Assembly (NCBI RefSeq): GCF_001423105.1
Contig: NZ_LMNV01000002.1
Span: 1-64,000 of the forward strand
Direction: 5' to 3'
Source: Frondihabitans sp. Leaf304
Lineage (GTDB): Bacteria > Actinomycetota > Actinomycetes > Actinomycetales > Microbacteriaceae
DNA: 64,000 nucleotides
The position numbers and the translations under genes are program-made. The first letter of the stretch is position 1; every line of letters starts with the position of its first letter. The notes under the pieces are model-generated. The model was not told where the DNA came from, made no database searches, and saw only the letters and a list, made by a program, of their open reading frames with translations. Below, piece by piece: positions 55,450 to 62,219 of this stretch.

Positions 55450-55491
55450 CGCACCGCCGTCGGCCAGGGCCTGCTGGCCGGCGGCGGTGCG
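55450..55491 (+). terminator. Strong hairpin after the precursor gene
   Basis: CGCACCGCCG and CGGCCAG pair with CTGGCCG and CGGCGGTGCG (one mismatch) around a 6-nt loop, only 5 nt after the stop codon. There is no T-run. It should end or stabilise the short lanthipeptide mRNA and also serve the convergent gene behind it. Confidence 0.75.
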
Positions 55492-55517
55492 ACGAGCTCT
55501 GGTAGGGCAGTCGCGGA

Positions 55518-55853
55518 TCAGTGATCTGAGGCAGAGACTCCGGAAGTCGCAGCTCGAACGGCGTGTCGGCGGGATCGAAAGAGGGCTCCGGTACCCGCCA
55601 CGACAAAAGCGCCCATGCCCAAAGCAAACCCGGGCCCGGTCGTTGCATTCACGCCGCCGCCGGGAGTGTCGGACGCGAAGGACGCGGTCAGAATCCAGGG
55701 CACCAAGAGCGAGGCGTGGGTGACCCAGACGATCAGCACCAGCGCCAGCCCGATCGTGATGATGAAGAGGGGCGCGAGGATCAGCGCCGCCAATGTCGCA
55801 AGGGCCATTTCGCCGAGGATGGAGCGCCGGATCCTGGTCAGAGATTTCCACAC
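55518..55853 (-). CDS. Two-helix membrane protein next to the lanthipeptide gene
   Basis: A 111-residue protein with two strong transmembrane helices, MALATLAALILAPLFIITIGLALVLIVWVTHA and FALGMGAFVVAGTGALF, and a short loop. The start is GTG at 55853. It is convergent with the precursor gene. Small two-helix proteins beside lanthipeptide genes are often immunity proteins, but no family is recognised, so this is only an inference from position. Confidence 0.7.
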   Translation of the reverse strand: MWKSLTRIRRSILGEMALATLAALILAPLFIITIGLALVLIVWVTHASLLVPWILTASFASDTPGGGVNATTGPGFALGMGAFVVAGTGALFRSRRHAVRAATSGVSASDH

Positions 55854-55867
55854 CCGAATAGAGTATA

Positions 55868-55882
55868 GGAATATCTAATTCC
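55868..55882. promoter_or_regulatory. Dyad GGAAT-N5-ATTCC in a divergent promoter
   Basis: An imperfect palindrome GGAATATCTAATTCC lies between two divergent genes (minus start 55853, plus start 55906). The minus-strand -10-like TATACT (55862-55867) is directly adjacent. A single regulator could control both genes. Confidence 0.5.
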
Positions 55883-55905
55883 TCAAAAAGTGGCACAGTT
55901 GTCTC

Positions 55906-56163
55906 ATGAACGACGTTGTCCATTTTGTTCTCGCCGGGGTCTCCTGCTCGCTCACGCGCCAGGATGTCGAGCGACGTCTCATTCACACCGACCCGGCGCC
56001 CATCACCTTGCACGCCGTCTCGATCAACGGCCTCTGGTACCCGGTCGGGCAGGCTCTCGAGGTGGCTACTGGGGTGGATCCGCGCAAGTTTCGCTCCCGC
56101 GAGGCCCGACGGCATCTCGCTCAGTTCGGTTTCGAGCTGCAGAGTTCGGTACCGCGGCGATGA
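55906..56163 (+). CDS. Small protein of unknown function
   Basis: An 85-residue basic protein (MNDVVHFVLAGVSCSLTRQDVERRL...LWYPVGQALEVATGVDPRKFRSREARRHLAQFGFEL). It has the look of a small DNA- or protein-binding domain with a conserved-like YPV-Q-ALEVATG core and a terminal LGFE-type motif. The gene overlaps the next gene by ATGA. No family could be named with confidence. Confidence 0.65.
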   Translation: MNDVVHFVLAGVSCSLTRQDVERRLIHTDPAPITLHAVSINGLWYPVGQALEVATGVDPRKFRSREARRHLAQFGFELQSSVPRR

Positions 56164-56615
56164 CCGCGCAGGATCCGCGGAGCCGCGATCACCTCGACGC
56201 CCCGGGCGGGCCTGGGGCCGAGCCTCCCCGCCGGCGACGGCTGACCTTCGCACGCGTGCGGGTGGTCGTGCTCGTCGGAATCATGGTCCTTCTGATCGGC
56301 AGTCGTGCGCTCTTCGCCACAGAGCGGGTGCAGGTGACCTGGCCGGCCGTAATCCTGGGCTACGGCGTGCCGATCGCCGCGACGGCGCTGCTCGCCTGCG
56401 CTATGACGCGAAGGCCGGGCGATCGGCGATTCGATGTCACGGCACTCTCGCTGTCGTCGTCGGCGTTCGCCGTCCTGTGTTCGACGGTGAACGAATCGGT
56501 CGTGGTGACGCCGGCACTCGGCGTCGTCCTGTCGGTCGCTGCAATGATCTGGGCAACGGTGTCGCGGGGAGACCGGCGACAATCGAGGATCCCGGATGTC
56601 GGCGGTCGTAGGTAG
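56160..56615 (+). CDS. Small integral membrane protein
   Basis: A 151-residue protein with a Pro/Arg-rich cytoplasmic start and four transmembrane helices (VVVLVGIMVLLIGSRALF, VILGYGVPIAATALLACAM, LSLSSSAFAVLCSTV, VVLSVAAMIWATV). ATG at 56160 overlaps the stop of the upstream gene (ATGA). Function unknown; the pair is probably co-expressed. Confidence 0.75.
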   Translation: MTAQDPRSRDHLDAPGGPGAEPPRRRRLTFARVRVVVLVGIMVLLIGSRALFATERVQVTWPAVILGYGVPIAATALLACAMTRRPGDRRFDVTALSLSSSAFAVLCSTVNESVVVTPALGVVLSVAAMIWATVSRGDRRQSRIPDVGGRR

Positions 56616-56653
56616 CGTTTTCGCCATCAGACCACCGGGTGCGAGGAGACGAG

Positions 56654-59600
56654 TTGTACGTCGATAGTCAGAACGACCGCGTCGTTACGAGCCCGACCGA
56701 TCTCAGCGTGTGGGCGGCGTGCGAGTGGGGGTTTCTACGACGGCTCGACGCGAAGCTCGGGCGGATCAACGGAGCGCTCGACGAGCCCGACTCGATGCTG
56801 GAGCGCACTGCAGCCCTGGGCATTGCCCACGAGGAGCGGTATCTCGAGGTGCTGCGGAGTCGGTTCGGAGCGGACGGCGTGGTGGAGTTCGCCGACCGGC
56901 CGAAACCAGCTGACTACGCCGCTGCTGCCGAGCAGGCACGGGAGGCGATGGCCCGCCGGGTGCCCGTTCTCTATCAAGCGACGTTCTTCGACGGATGGTT
57001 TCTCGGTTTCTCCGACTTTCTCGTGCTGAATGAAGCGGGAGAGTACGAGGTGTACGACACCAAGCTCGCCCGGCACGCGAAGATCTCGGCGCTCCTTCAG
57101 CTCGCGGGCTACGCCGAGCAGATAGAGGTACTCGGCATCCCGGTCGGTGACCGGGTGCACCTGGTTCTCGGCGATGGTCGCGTCAGCAGTCACGATCTGA
57201 TCGACATCCTGCCGGTGTACCGGGTTCAGATCGAGCGTCTGCGCGGAGTTCTCGCCGAGCGTATGGTGGCCACCGACCCCGTCGAGTGGGGCGATCCGCG
57301 CTTCTCGGCGTGTGGCCGGTGCGTTCACTGCTCCGTCGAGGTGGAGCGCCACCGCGATCTCGTGCTCGTCGCGGGCATCACTCTGGAGCAGCGCAGGCGG
57401 CTCAACGAAGCGGGGGTCGCTTCGATCGACGAGCTCGCTTCGATGGGTGGGCTCGCTTCGATCGATCGAGTCAAGGCCGTCGGCGGGTCACACCGACCAA
57501 TTCCCGGCATCTCACCGAAGGTGCTCGATCGCCTCGTCCGTCAGGCGAGGGCGCAGGTGGCGAGCGACGAGGTCCCACCGACTGCGGGCGAACGACCCGG
57601 CGAGCGGCGGCCGATCGTCGAGGTCGTCTCGCGAAAGGCGCTCGATGCCGTTCCTGCCTCTGACGACGGCGACATCTTCTTCGATTTCGAAGGCGATCCG
57701 CTCTACACCGAAGACAATCGCACCTGGGGCCTCGACTACCTCTTCGGGTTGGTCGACAACGACGACGCGTTCGTCACGTTCTGGGCGCATGATGTCGCCG
57801 GTGAGCGACAGGCGCTCGTCGACTTTCTCGCCTTCGTGCGAGAGCGCCGTGCCAGGCACCCGGGTCTGCACATCTATCACTACGCCTCGTATGAGAAGAC
57901 GCACCTGCTGTCGCTCGCGGCGCGCCACGGAGTCGGCGAGGACGAGGTCGATGAGCTGCTCCGGCAGAACGTCCTGGTCGATCTCTATCCGATCGTCCGG
58001 CAGGCTCTCGTCGTCGGGTCGCGGAGCTACTCCATCAAGAAGCTCGAACCCCTCTACATGCCGACGACGAGAACCGGCTACGACGTCGCAAACGCGGTCG
58101 ACAGCATCGCCGCCTACGCGAACGCGATCGACGTCGTTCGTTCGGGTGACGTCGACGAAGGCCAGCGCCTTCTTGACCAGGTCGGCGACTACAACCGGTA
58201 CGACTGCGTCTCGACGCGGCGGTTGCGAGACTGGCTGCTGACACTTCGCGGCGATGTTCACGAGACCGTCTCGACCGATGGGCTCTCCGCAACCGACCTC
58301 ACCCTCGTCGAAGCGCCGCTGCCGCCCGAGCCCGACCCCGTCTTCGTCGCCCTCATGGCACTCGTCGAGGGTGTCGATCCCGCTCAGCGCACGGCAGACC
58401 AGACCGCCATAGCCCTTGCGGCCAGTGCCATCGACTACCACCGTCGCGAAGCAAAGAAATCCTGGCAGGAGCACTTCAACCGCCTCGAGGCGGACATCGC
58501 TGACTTCGCCGACGACAAAGACGTCTTCGTGGTCGAGCGCGCCTCGGTCGAGAGTGAGTGGGCGCCCCCGATCAAGCCGGCGAGAAGCTGGTCGCGACAC
58601 CTGCGGCTCAGCCTGCGTCCGGCGCCGGGAAGTCGCCTCACGGTCGGTGCGAAGCCGCGGGCCCTCTACGACTTTCCACCCCCTCCGGGGATGAAGACGT
58701 CAGGCCCGGCATCGCGGGGCTTCACCGGGTCCATCGAGATCTCAGAGATCGTCGGAGCGACCGATGCCACGGTCGACACGATCGTTCGAGAGGTGCTTCC
58801 GAAGGGCGTCGACCCGTACGACGCCCTCCCGGTCGCCTTGACTCCCGGCCCACCGATCGCGACGAAGGTGCTCAGCGGCGCGATCGCCGAGTGGGGGGAG
58901 TCCCTTCTCGACCAGGATGCGAGCGACCTGCCGGCGGATCCTGTGCTCGATCTGCTGCGCCGGCGACCCCCGCGAGCGGTGATCGCTCCGATCGTGGGCG
59001 ACGACACCGTCGGAGCAGTCGTATCGACCCTGCTCTCGTCCGAACAGAGCTACCTCGCCATCCAAGGGCCACCCGGCACCGGCAAAACCTACGTCGGCTC
59101 GCGGGTGATCGCGAGGCTCGTCGCCGATCACGGGTGGCGCGTCGGGATCGTCGCCCAGTCGCACGCCGCGGTCGAGAATGTTCTCGACGCGGTCATCGAG
59201 GCGGGCCTCGATCCCGACCGGGTCGGGAAGGCGCCGAAAGACCCCGAGAGACATGCCTCGGGGTGGACTCCGCTCACGAAGAAGTCCGGTGAACTCGATT
59301 TTCTGAGCCTCGAAGGTGGCCTCGTCTTCGGCGGAACCGCGTGGACCTTCGCCGGCTCGACAGTGGAGCGACGATCACTCGACCTTCTCGTCGTCGAGGA
59401 GGCCGGGCAATTCTCGTTGGCACCGACGATTGCGGCCAGTGTCTCGGCCGAACGGCTGCTTCTGCTCGGCGATCCCCAGCAACTGTCCCAGGTGAGCCAG
59501 GGCACGCACCCCGAACCCGTCGACGAGTCGGCGCTCGGATGGCTTGCCGACGGACGAGATGTGCTCCCGGCCGAGTTCGGCTACTTCCTCGCCGAAACCC

Positions 59601-60232
59601 GCCGGATGGACGCTGCGCTCTGCGAGCCTGTCTCCCGGCTCTCCTACAACGGGGCGCTGCGCTCCAGGGCGCCGAAGCGGCTACTGGACGGCATCGAAGC
59701 GGGTCTTCATCTCGAGCCCGTCGAGCACCGCGGCAACACGACTGCGTCTCCCGAAGAAGCCGTGCGAGTGGTCGAAGTGGCACTTGATGCGGTGGGTCGC
59801 CGCTGGTTCGACGGCCCCGACGATGAGGTCGGGAGGCCGCTCGAGCCCCGCGACATCATCGTGGTCGCGCCCTACAACGCCCAGGTGCATCTGCTGCGCG
59901 ACGCCCTCGACGACGCTGGTCTGGGAAACACTCAGGCGGGGACGGTCGACATGTTCCAGGGGCGCGAAGGTGTGATTGCCATCGTCTCGCTCGCGGCCTC
60001 GTCGGGTAGCGAATCCGTTCGTGGCCTCGAATTCCTGGTGCAGCCCAACCGACTCAACGTCGCTCTCTCTCGCGCCCAGTGGGCGGCCTACCTCGTGGCG
60101 TCACCGGCTCTGCAGATCGGGCTTCCGCACTCGATTGCCGAGATGGCCCTCCTCAGTAGCTATGTGCGACTGCTCGACGGAGCCGTCGCCAGCGAGAATC
60201 GTCGAGCGGACGAAGTTAAGCAGGGGGCTTAA
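56654..60232 (+). CDS. TM0106-family RecB-like nuclease with SF1 helicase
   Basis: The protein has 1192 residues. The N-terminal third is a RecB-type nuclease domain (TSPTDLSVWAACEWGFLRRLDAKLG, YEVYDTKLARHAKI) with the Cys cluster FSACGRCVHC. The middle has an RNase-H-like exonuclease segment FFDFEGDPLYTEDNRTWGLDYLFGLVD. The C-terminal SF1 helicase has IQGPPGTGKTYVGSRVI, LVVEEAGQF, VDMFQGREG and LNVALSRAQWAAYLV. It should act in DNA or RNA processing in the cytoplasm. TTG at 56654 is chosen because AGGAG (56644-56648) lies 5 nt upstream; GTG at 56639 is the other possibility. Confidence 0.88.
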   Translation: MYVDSQNDRVVTSPTDLSVWAACEWGFLRRLDAKLGRINGALDEPDSMLERTAALGIAHEERYLEVLRSRFGADGVVEFADRPKPADYAAAAEQAREAMARRVPVLYQATFFDGWFLGFSDFLVLNEAGEYEVYDTKLARHAKISALLQLAGYAEQIEVLGIPVGDRVHLVLGDGRVSSHDLIDILPVYRVQIERLRGVLAERMVATDPVEWGDPRFSACGRCVHCSVEVERHRDLVLVAGITLEQRRRLNEAGVASIDELASMGGLASIDRVKAVGGSHRPIPGISPKVLDRLVRQARAQVASDEVPPTAGERPGERRPIVEVVSRKALDAVPASDDGDIFFDFEGDPLYTEDNRTWGLDYLFGLVDNDDAFVTFWAHDVAGERQALVDFLAFVRERRARHPGLHIYHYASYEKTHLLSLAARHGVGEDEVDELLRQNVLVDLYPIVRQALVVGSRSYSIKKLEPLYMPTTRTGYDVANAVDSIAAYANAIDVVRSGDVDEGQRLLDQVGDYNRYDCVSTRRLRDWLLTLRGDVHETVSTDGLSATDLTLVEAPLPPEPDPVFVALMALVEGVDPAQRTADQTAIALAASAIDYHRREAKKSWQEHFNRLEADIADFADDKDVFVVERASVESEWAPPIKPARSWSRHLRLSLRPAPGSRLTVGAKPRALYDFPPPPGMKTSGPASRGFTGSIEISEIVGATDATVDTIVREVLPKGVDPYDALPVALTPGPPIATKVLSGAIAEWGESLLDQDASDLPADPVLDLLRRRPPRAVIAPIVGDDTVGAVVSTLLSSEQSYLAIQGPPGTGKTYVGSRVIARLVADHGWRVGIVAQSHAAVENVLDAVIEAGLDPDRVGKAPKDPERHASGWTPLTKKSGELDFLSLEGGLVFGGTAWTFAGSTVERRSLDLLVVEEAGQFSLAPTIAASVSAERLLLLGDPQQLSQVSQGTHPEPVDESALGWLADGRDVLPAEFGYFLAETRRMDAALCEPVSRLSYNGALRSRAPKRLLDGIEAGLHLEPVEHRGNTTASPEEAVRVVEVALDAVGRRWFDGPDDEVGRPLEPRDIIVVAPYNAQVHLLRDALDDAGLGNTQAGTVDMFQGREGVIAIVSLAASSGSESVRGLEFLVQPNRLNVALSRAQWAAYLVASPALQIGLPHSIAEMALLSSYVRLLDGAVASENRRADEVKQGA
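60216..60232. promoter_or_regulatory. Perfect dyad TTAAGC-N5-GCTTAA at the helicase stop
   Basis: TTAAGC (60216-60221) and GCTTAA (60227-60232) form a perfect inverted repeat. The last bases are the stop codon of the helicase gene. The GCTTAA half also recurs at 60255 and 61948, next to SatD, so this is a candidate operator half-site family. Confidence 0.5.
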
Positions 60233-60243
60233 TTTTGCGAAAA

Positions 60244-60260
60244 GTTAGGTTTATGCTTAA
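60244..60260 (+). promoter_or_regulatory. SatD promoter/operator GTTAGGT...GCTTAA
   Basis: This 17-nt block contains the -10 TATGCT (60252-60257), 6 nt before the satD-like GTG, so the gene is leaderless. The same TTAGGT-N4-GCTTAA pattern recurs at 61938-61953 downstream of the gene pair. A repressor bound here would block the promoter. Confidence 0.6.
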
Positions 60261-60263
60261 TGG

Positions 60264-60908
60264 GTGTCTCCTGAAACCGTGGTTGCCGTGATCGTCGACA
60301 TCGTCGACTCGCGAGGTCTCTCTGATCGCGACGAGGCGCAGGGCGAGATCGAGCGGGCTTTCGAAGGGACGCCGGGTGTCGAACCGGTGGACCCTCTGCG
60401 GGCAACCGTCGGCGACGAATTCCAGGTCATCTACGCCACCCTTTCCGATGCCCTGGTTGCGACCACCAGCGCCATCCTCGCCCTACCCTCCGGTGTCGAG
60501 CTGCGCTTCGGGTTAGGTTGCGGGGAGGTCCGCTCCGTCGGATCCCGCACGGCCGGCCCCGTCCAAGACGGTCCTGGCTGGTGGTCCGCCCGAGAAGCCA
60601 TCGAAGAAGCACACCGCCGCGAAGACGGCAGAAGTCCGTTCCTTCGCTCCTGGTATGTCTCTGCCGACGATCGAGGCGGCATCGAGGAGCGCGTCGTCAA
60701 TGCCTACTTCTTGAGTCGCGACCACATCGTCGCCCGAATGACCGCCCGTGCGCGTCGCGTGACACTGGGGCTCCTGCGTGGTGACACACAGACGCAGATC
60801 GCCGAAGCGGAGGGGGTCACTCCCTCGGCCATCTCGCAGTCGGTGCAGAAGTCCGGTGCGATCGCGGTCGTCGAGGGCCTTCGGGCGCTCAGCCCGGGAG
60901 GTCGCTGA
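60264..60908 (+). CDS. SatD-family protein with C-terminal helix-turn-helix
   Basis: A 214-residue protein that begins VVAVIVDIVDSRGLSDRDEAQ and has GDEFQVIY around residue 51, a layout like the metal-binding part of nucleotide-cyclase/GGDEF folds. The C-terminus ARRVTLGLLRGDTQTQIAEAEGVTPSAISQSVQKSGAIAVVEGL is a helix-turn-helix. SatD proteins are poorly studied. The ATG of the next gene shares its stop (TGATG). The promoter overlaps a repeated motif, pointing to autoregulation. Confidence 0.82.
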   Translation: MSPETVVAVIVDIVDSRGLSDRDEAQGEIERAFEGTPGVEPVDPLRATVGDEFQVIYATLSDALVATTSAILALPSGVELRFGLGCGEVRSVGSRTAGPVQDGPGWWSAREAIEEAHRREDGRSPFLRSWYVSADDRGGIEERVVNAYFLSRDHIVARMTARARRVTLGLLRGDTQTQIAEAEGVTPSAISQSVQKSGAIAVVEGLRALSPGGR

Positions 60909-61924
60909 TGCTCGCCGGGCTCCTGCTTGCGCTCATTGGAGTGGCCGACATCGTGAGGGCGAGGGCGGGCGCGACCACGATGGGCGGGGCGACTTCGAGG
61001 ACGAGCGCCGGACCCGGGAGGGCAGGGCGCTCCGGGAGCGCCGGGCGCGTCGGAAGAAACAGGGAGAGCGCGATCGCCATCGCCGTGGTGTGGATCGGGC
61101 TAGGAGCAGTGGCGTGGTTCGGCCTCGGCATCGAGCCGTGGATCGTGCTCGGCGTCGCGGCCGCAGCCGGCCTGTGGGTGGCATCGACCACGGCGGTCGG
61201 ATCGGGGGTCGTGGCATCGACGACGGGGCGGCCTGCAGTGGGAGAGGCTTCGGGGTCAGTGAGTCGCCGCGACCCTGCTCGGTGGTCGCTTCGTCGATCG
61301 GGGTCGTGGCCGTCGATACTTCTCGCGGTCGTGGTGGTCGTGCTGTTCGTGGCCGGGCCCGGCAGCGCCGCTTCGGCAACCGGGTTCGTCGTCGACTGGC
61401 ACCGCGACTCCGGGCTGAGCTTCGTCGACGCCCTGCCGCTCGCGGCCCTCGTGGGGGGTGTCGGCTCAGCGCTGTTCCTCGTCGATTCGGCCAACATCGT
61501 CGTGACATCGGCGCTCCCGAGCGGCATCGCCGTCGACCCCGTCGCCGCAGGCGTCGATCCCGTCATCGACGACCAGACCGACGGGGCGCCCGGGGCACCT
61601 GGGCAGGGCGCTCAGCGAGAGGCCGAGGGCGAGCCCGCTCCCGGCGACGAGGAGGTCGCCGAAGTGCCCGAATCGCAGACGCGGGAGCTCAAAGGCGGAC
61701 GCCTCATCGGCCCGATCGAACGGTTGCTTCTCGCCGGATTCGCGCTCACCGGCGCCTTTCCCGTCGTGGCGGCGCTCATCGCAGCCAAGGGCATCGTCCG
61801 GTTTCCCGAAATCAACCGGGCAACCACGGGCAATCCGGCCGAGTACTTCCTCATCGGCAGTCTCGTGAGCTGGGCCACGGCCTTCTCGCTCGCGGGTCTG
61901 TGCTGGTTGTTAGCGCTGGCCTAA
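60908..61924 (+). CDS. Multi-pass membrane protein, partner of SatD
   Basis: A 338-residue protein with about seven hydrophobic segments (LAGLLLALIGVADIVRA, IAVVWIGLGAVAWF, IVLGVAAAAGLWVA, ILLAVVVVVLFVAGPG, LAALVGGVGSALFLV, FALTGAFPVVAALIAAKGIV, LIGSLVSWATAFSLAGLCWLLALA). An Arg/Gly loop follows helix 1 and an acidic loop follows helix 5. It is coupled to SatD (TGATG). Function unknown. Confidence 0.8.
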   Translation: MLAGLLLALIGVADIVRARAGATTMGGATSRTSAGPGRAGRSGSAGRVGRNRESAIAIAVVWIGLGAVAWFGLGIEPWIVLGVAAAAGLWVASTTAVGSGVVASTTGRPAVGEASGSVSRRDPARWSLRRSGSWPSILLAVVVVVLFVAGPGSAASATGFVVDWHRDSGLSFVDALPLAALVGGVGSALFLVDSANIVVTSALPSGIAVDPVAAGVDPVIDDQTDGAPGAPGQGAQREAEGEPAPGDEEVAEVPESQTRELKGGRLIGPIERLLLAGFALTGAFPVVAALIAAKGIVRFPEINRATTGNPAEYFLIGSLVSWATAFSLAGLCWLLALA

Positions 61925-61936
61925 TTTTCGGGCGAT

Positions 61937-61953
61937 GTTAGGTGTGGGCTTAA
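61937..61953. promoter_or_regulatory. Second TTAGGT-N4-GCTTAA copy after the SatD pair
   Basis: GTTAGGTGTGGGCTTAA matches the satD promoter block at 12 of 17 positions and lies the same distance after a TAATTTT that begins in a stop codon (61922). The block may be an operator for a downstream promoter, or a flanking repeat. Confidence 0.5.
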
Positions 61954-62012
61954 CTGGCGGGGATGCAGGCTGGAAGTCGAGCGGCCTTGGGCCGGATCCT
62001 TGCTGTCTGGTA

Positions 62013-62070
62013 GCGAGATGGCCGTATCTGCAGCCTGGACGCGGTCGACCGGGAGATCGGGCCATCTCGC
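62013..62070. repeat. 58-nt palindromic element with single arms
   Basis: Perfect 11-bp arms GCGAGATGGCC (62013-62023) and GGCCATCTCGC (62060-62070) surround a 36-nt interior. It fits the size class of the nested palindromes but has no clear inner arms. It lies in the 295-nt gap between the SatD pair and the ligase gene, which holds no other clear feature. Confidence 0.6.
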
Positions 62071-62207
62071 AAAGCCGGCGGGCACCGACGGGAGCGACAC
62101 CGGCGGAGCGGCGCCGGCAGGCGCGACAGGCGTAGCGCCGACAACCCCCCGCATGTGCAAACACTAAGCGTCACGTAACCGGACTCCCGCGCGAGCCCCC
62201 GACCGAC

Positions 62208-62213
62208 TACGGT
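62208..62213 (+). promoter_or_regulatory. -10-like box of the ligase gene
   Basis: TACGGT ends 6 nt before the ATG at 62220 with no ribosome site. The hexamer is weak but the spacing is the leaderless one used elsewhere in this window. Confidence 0.4.
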
Positions 62214-62219
62214 CAAGAA

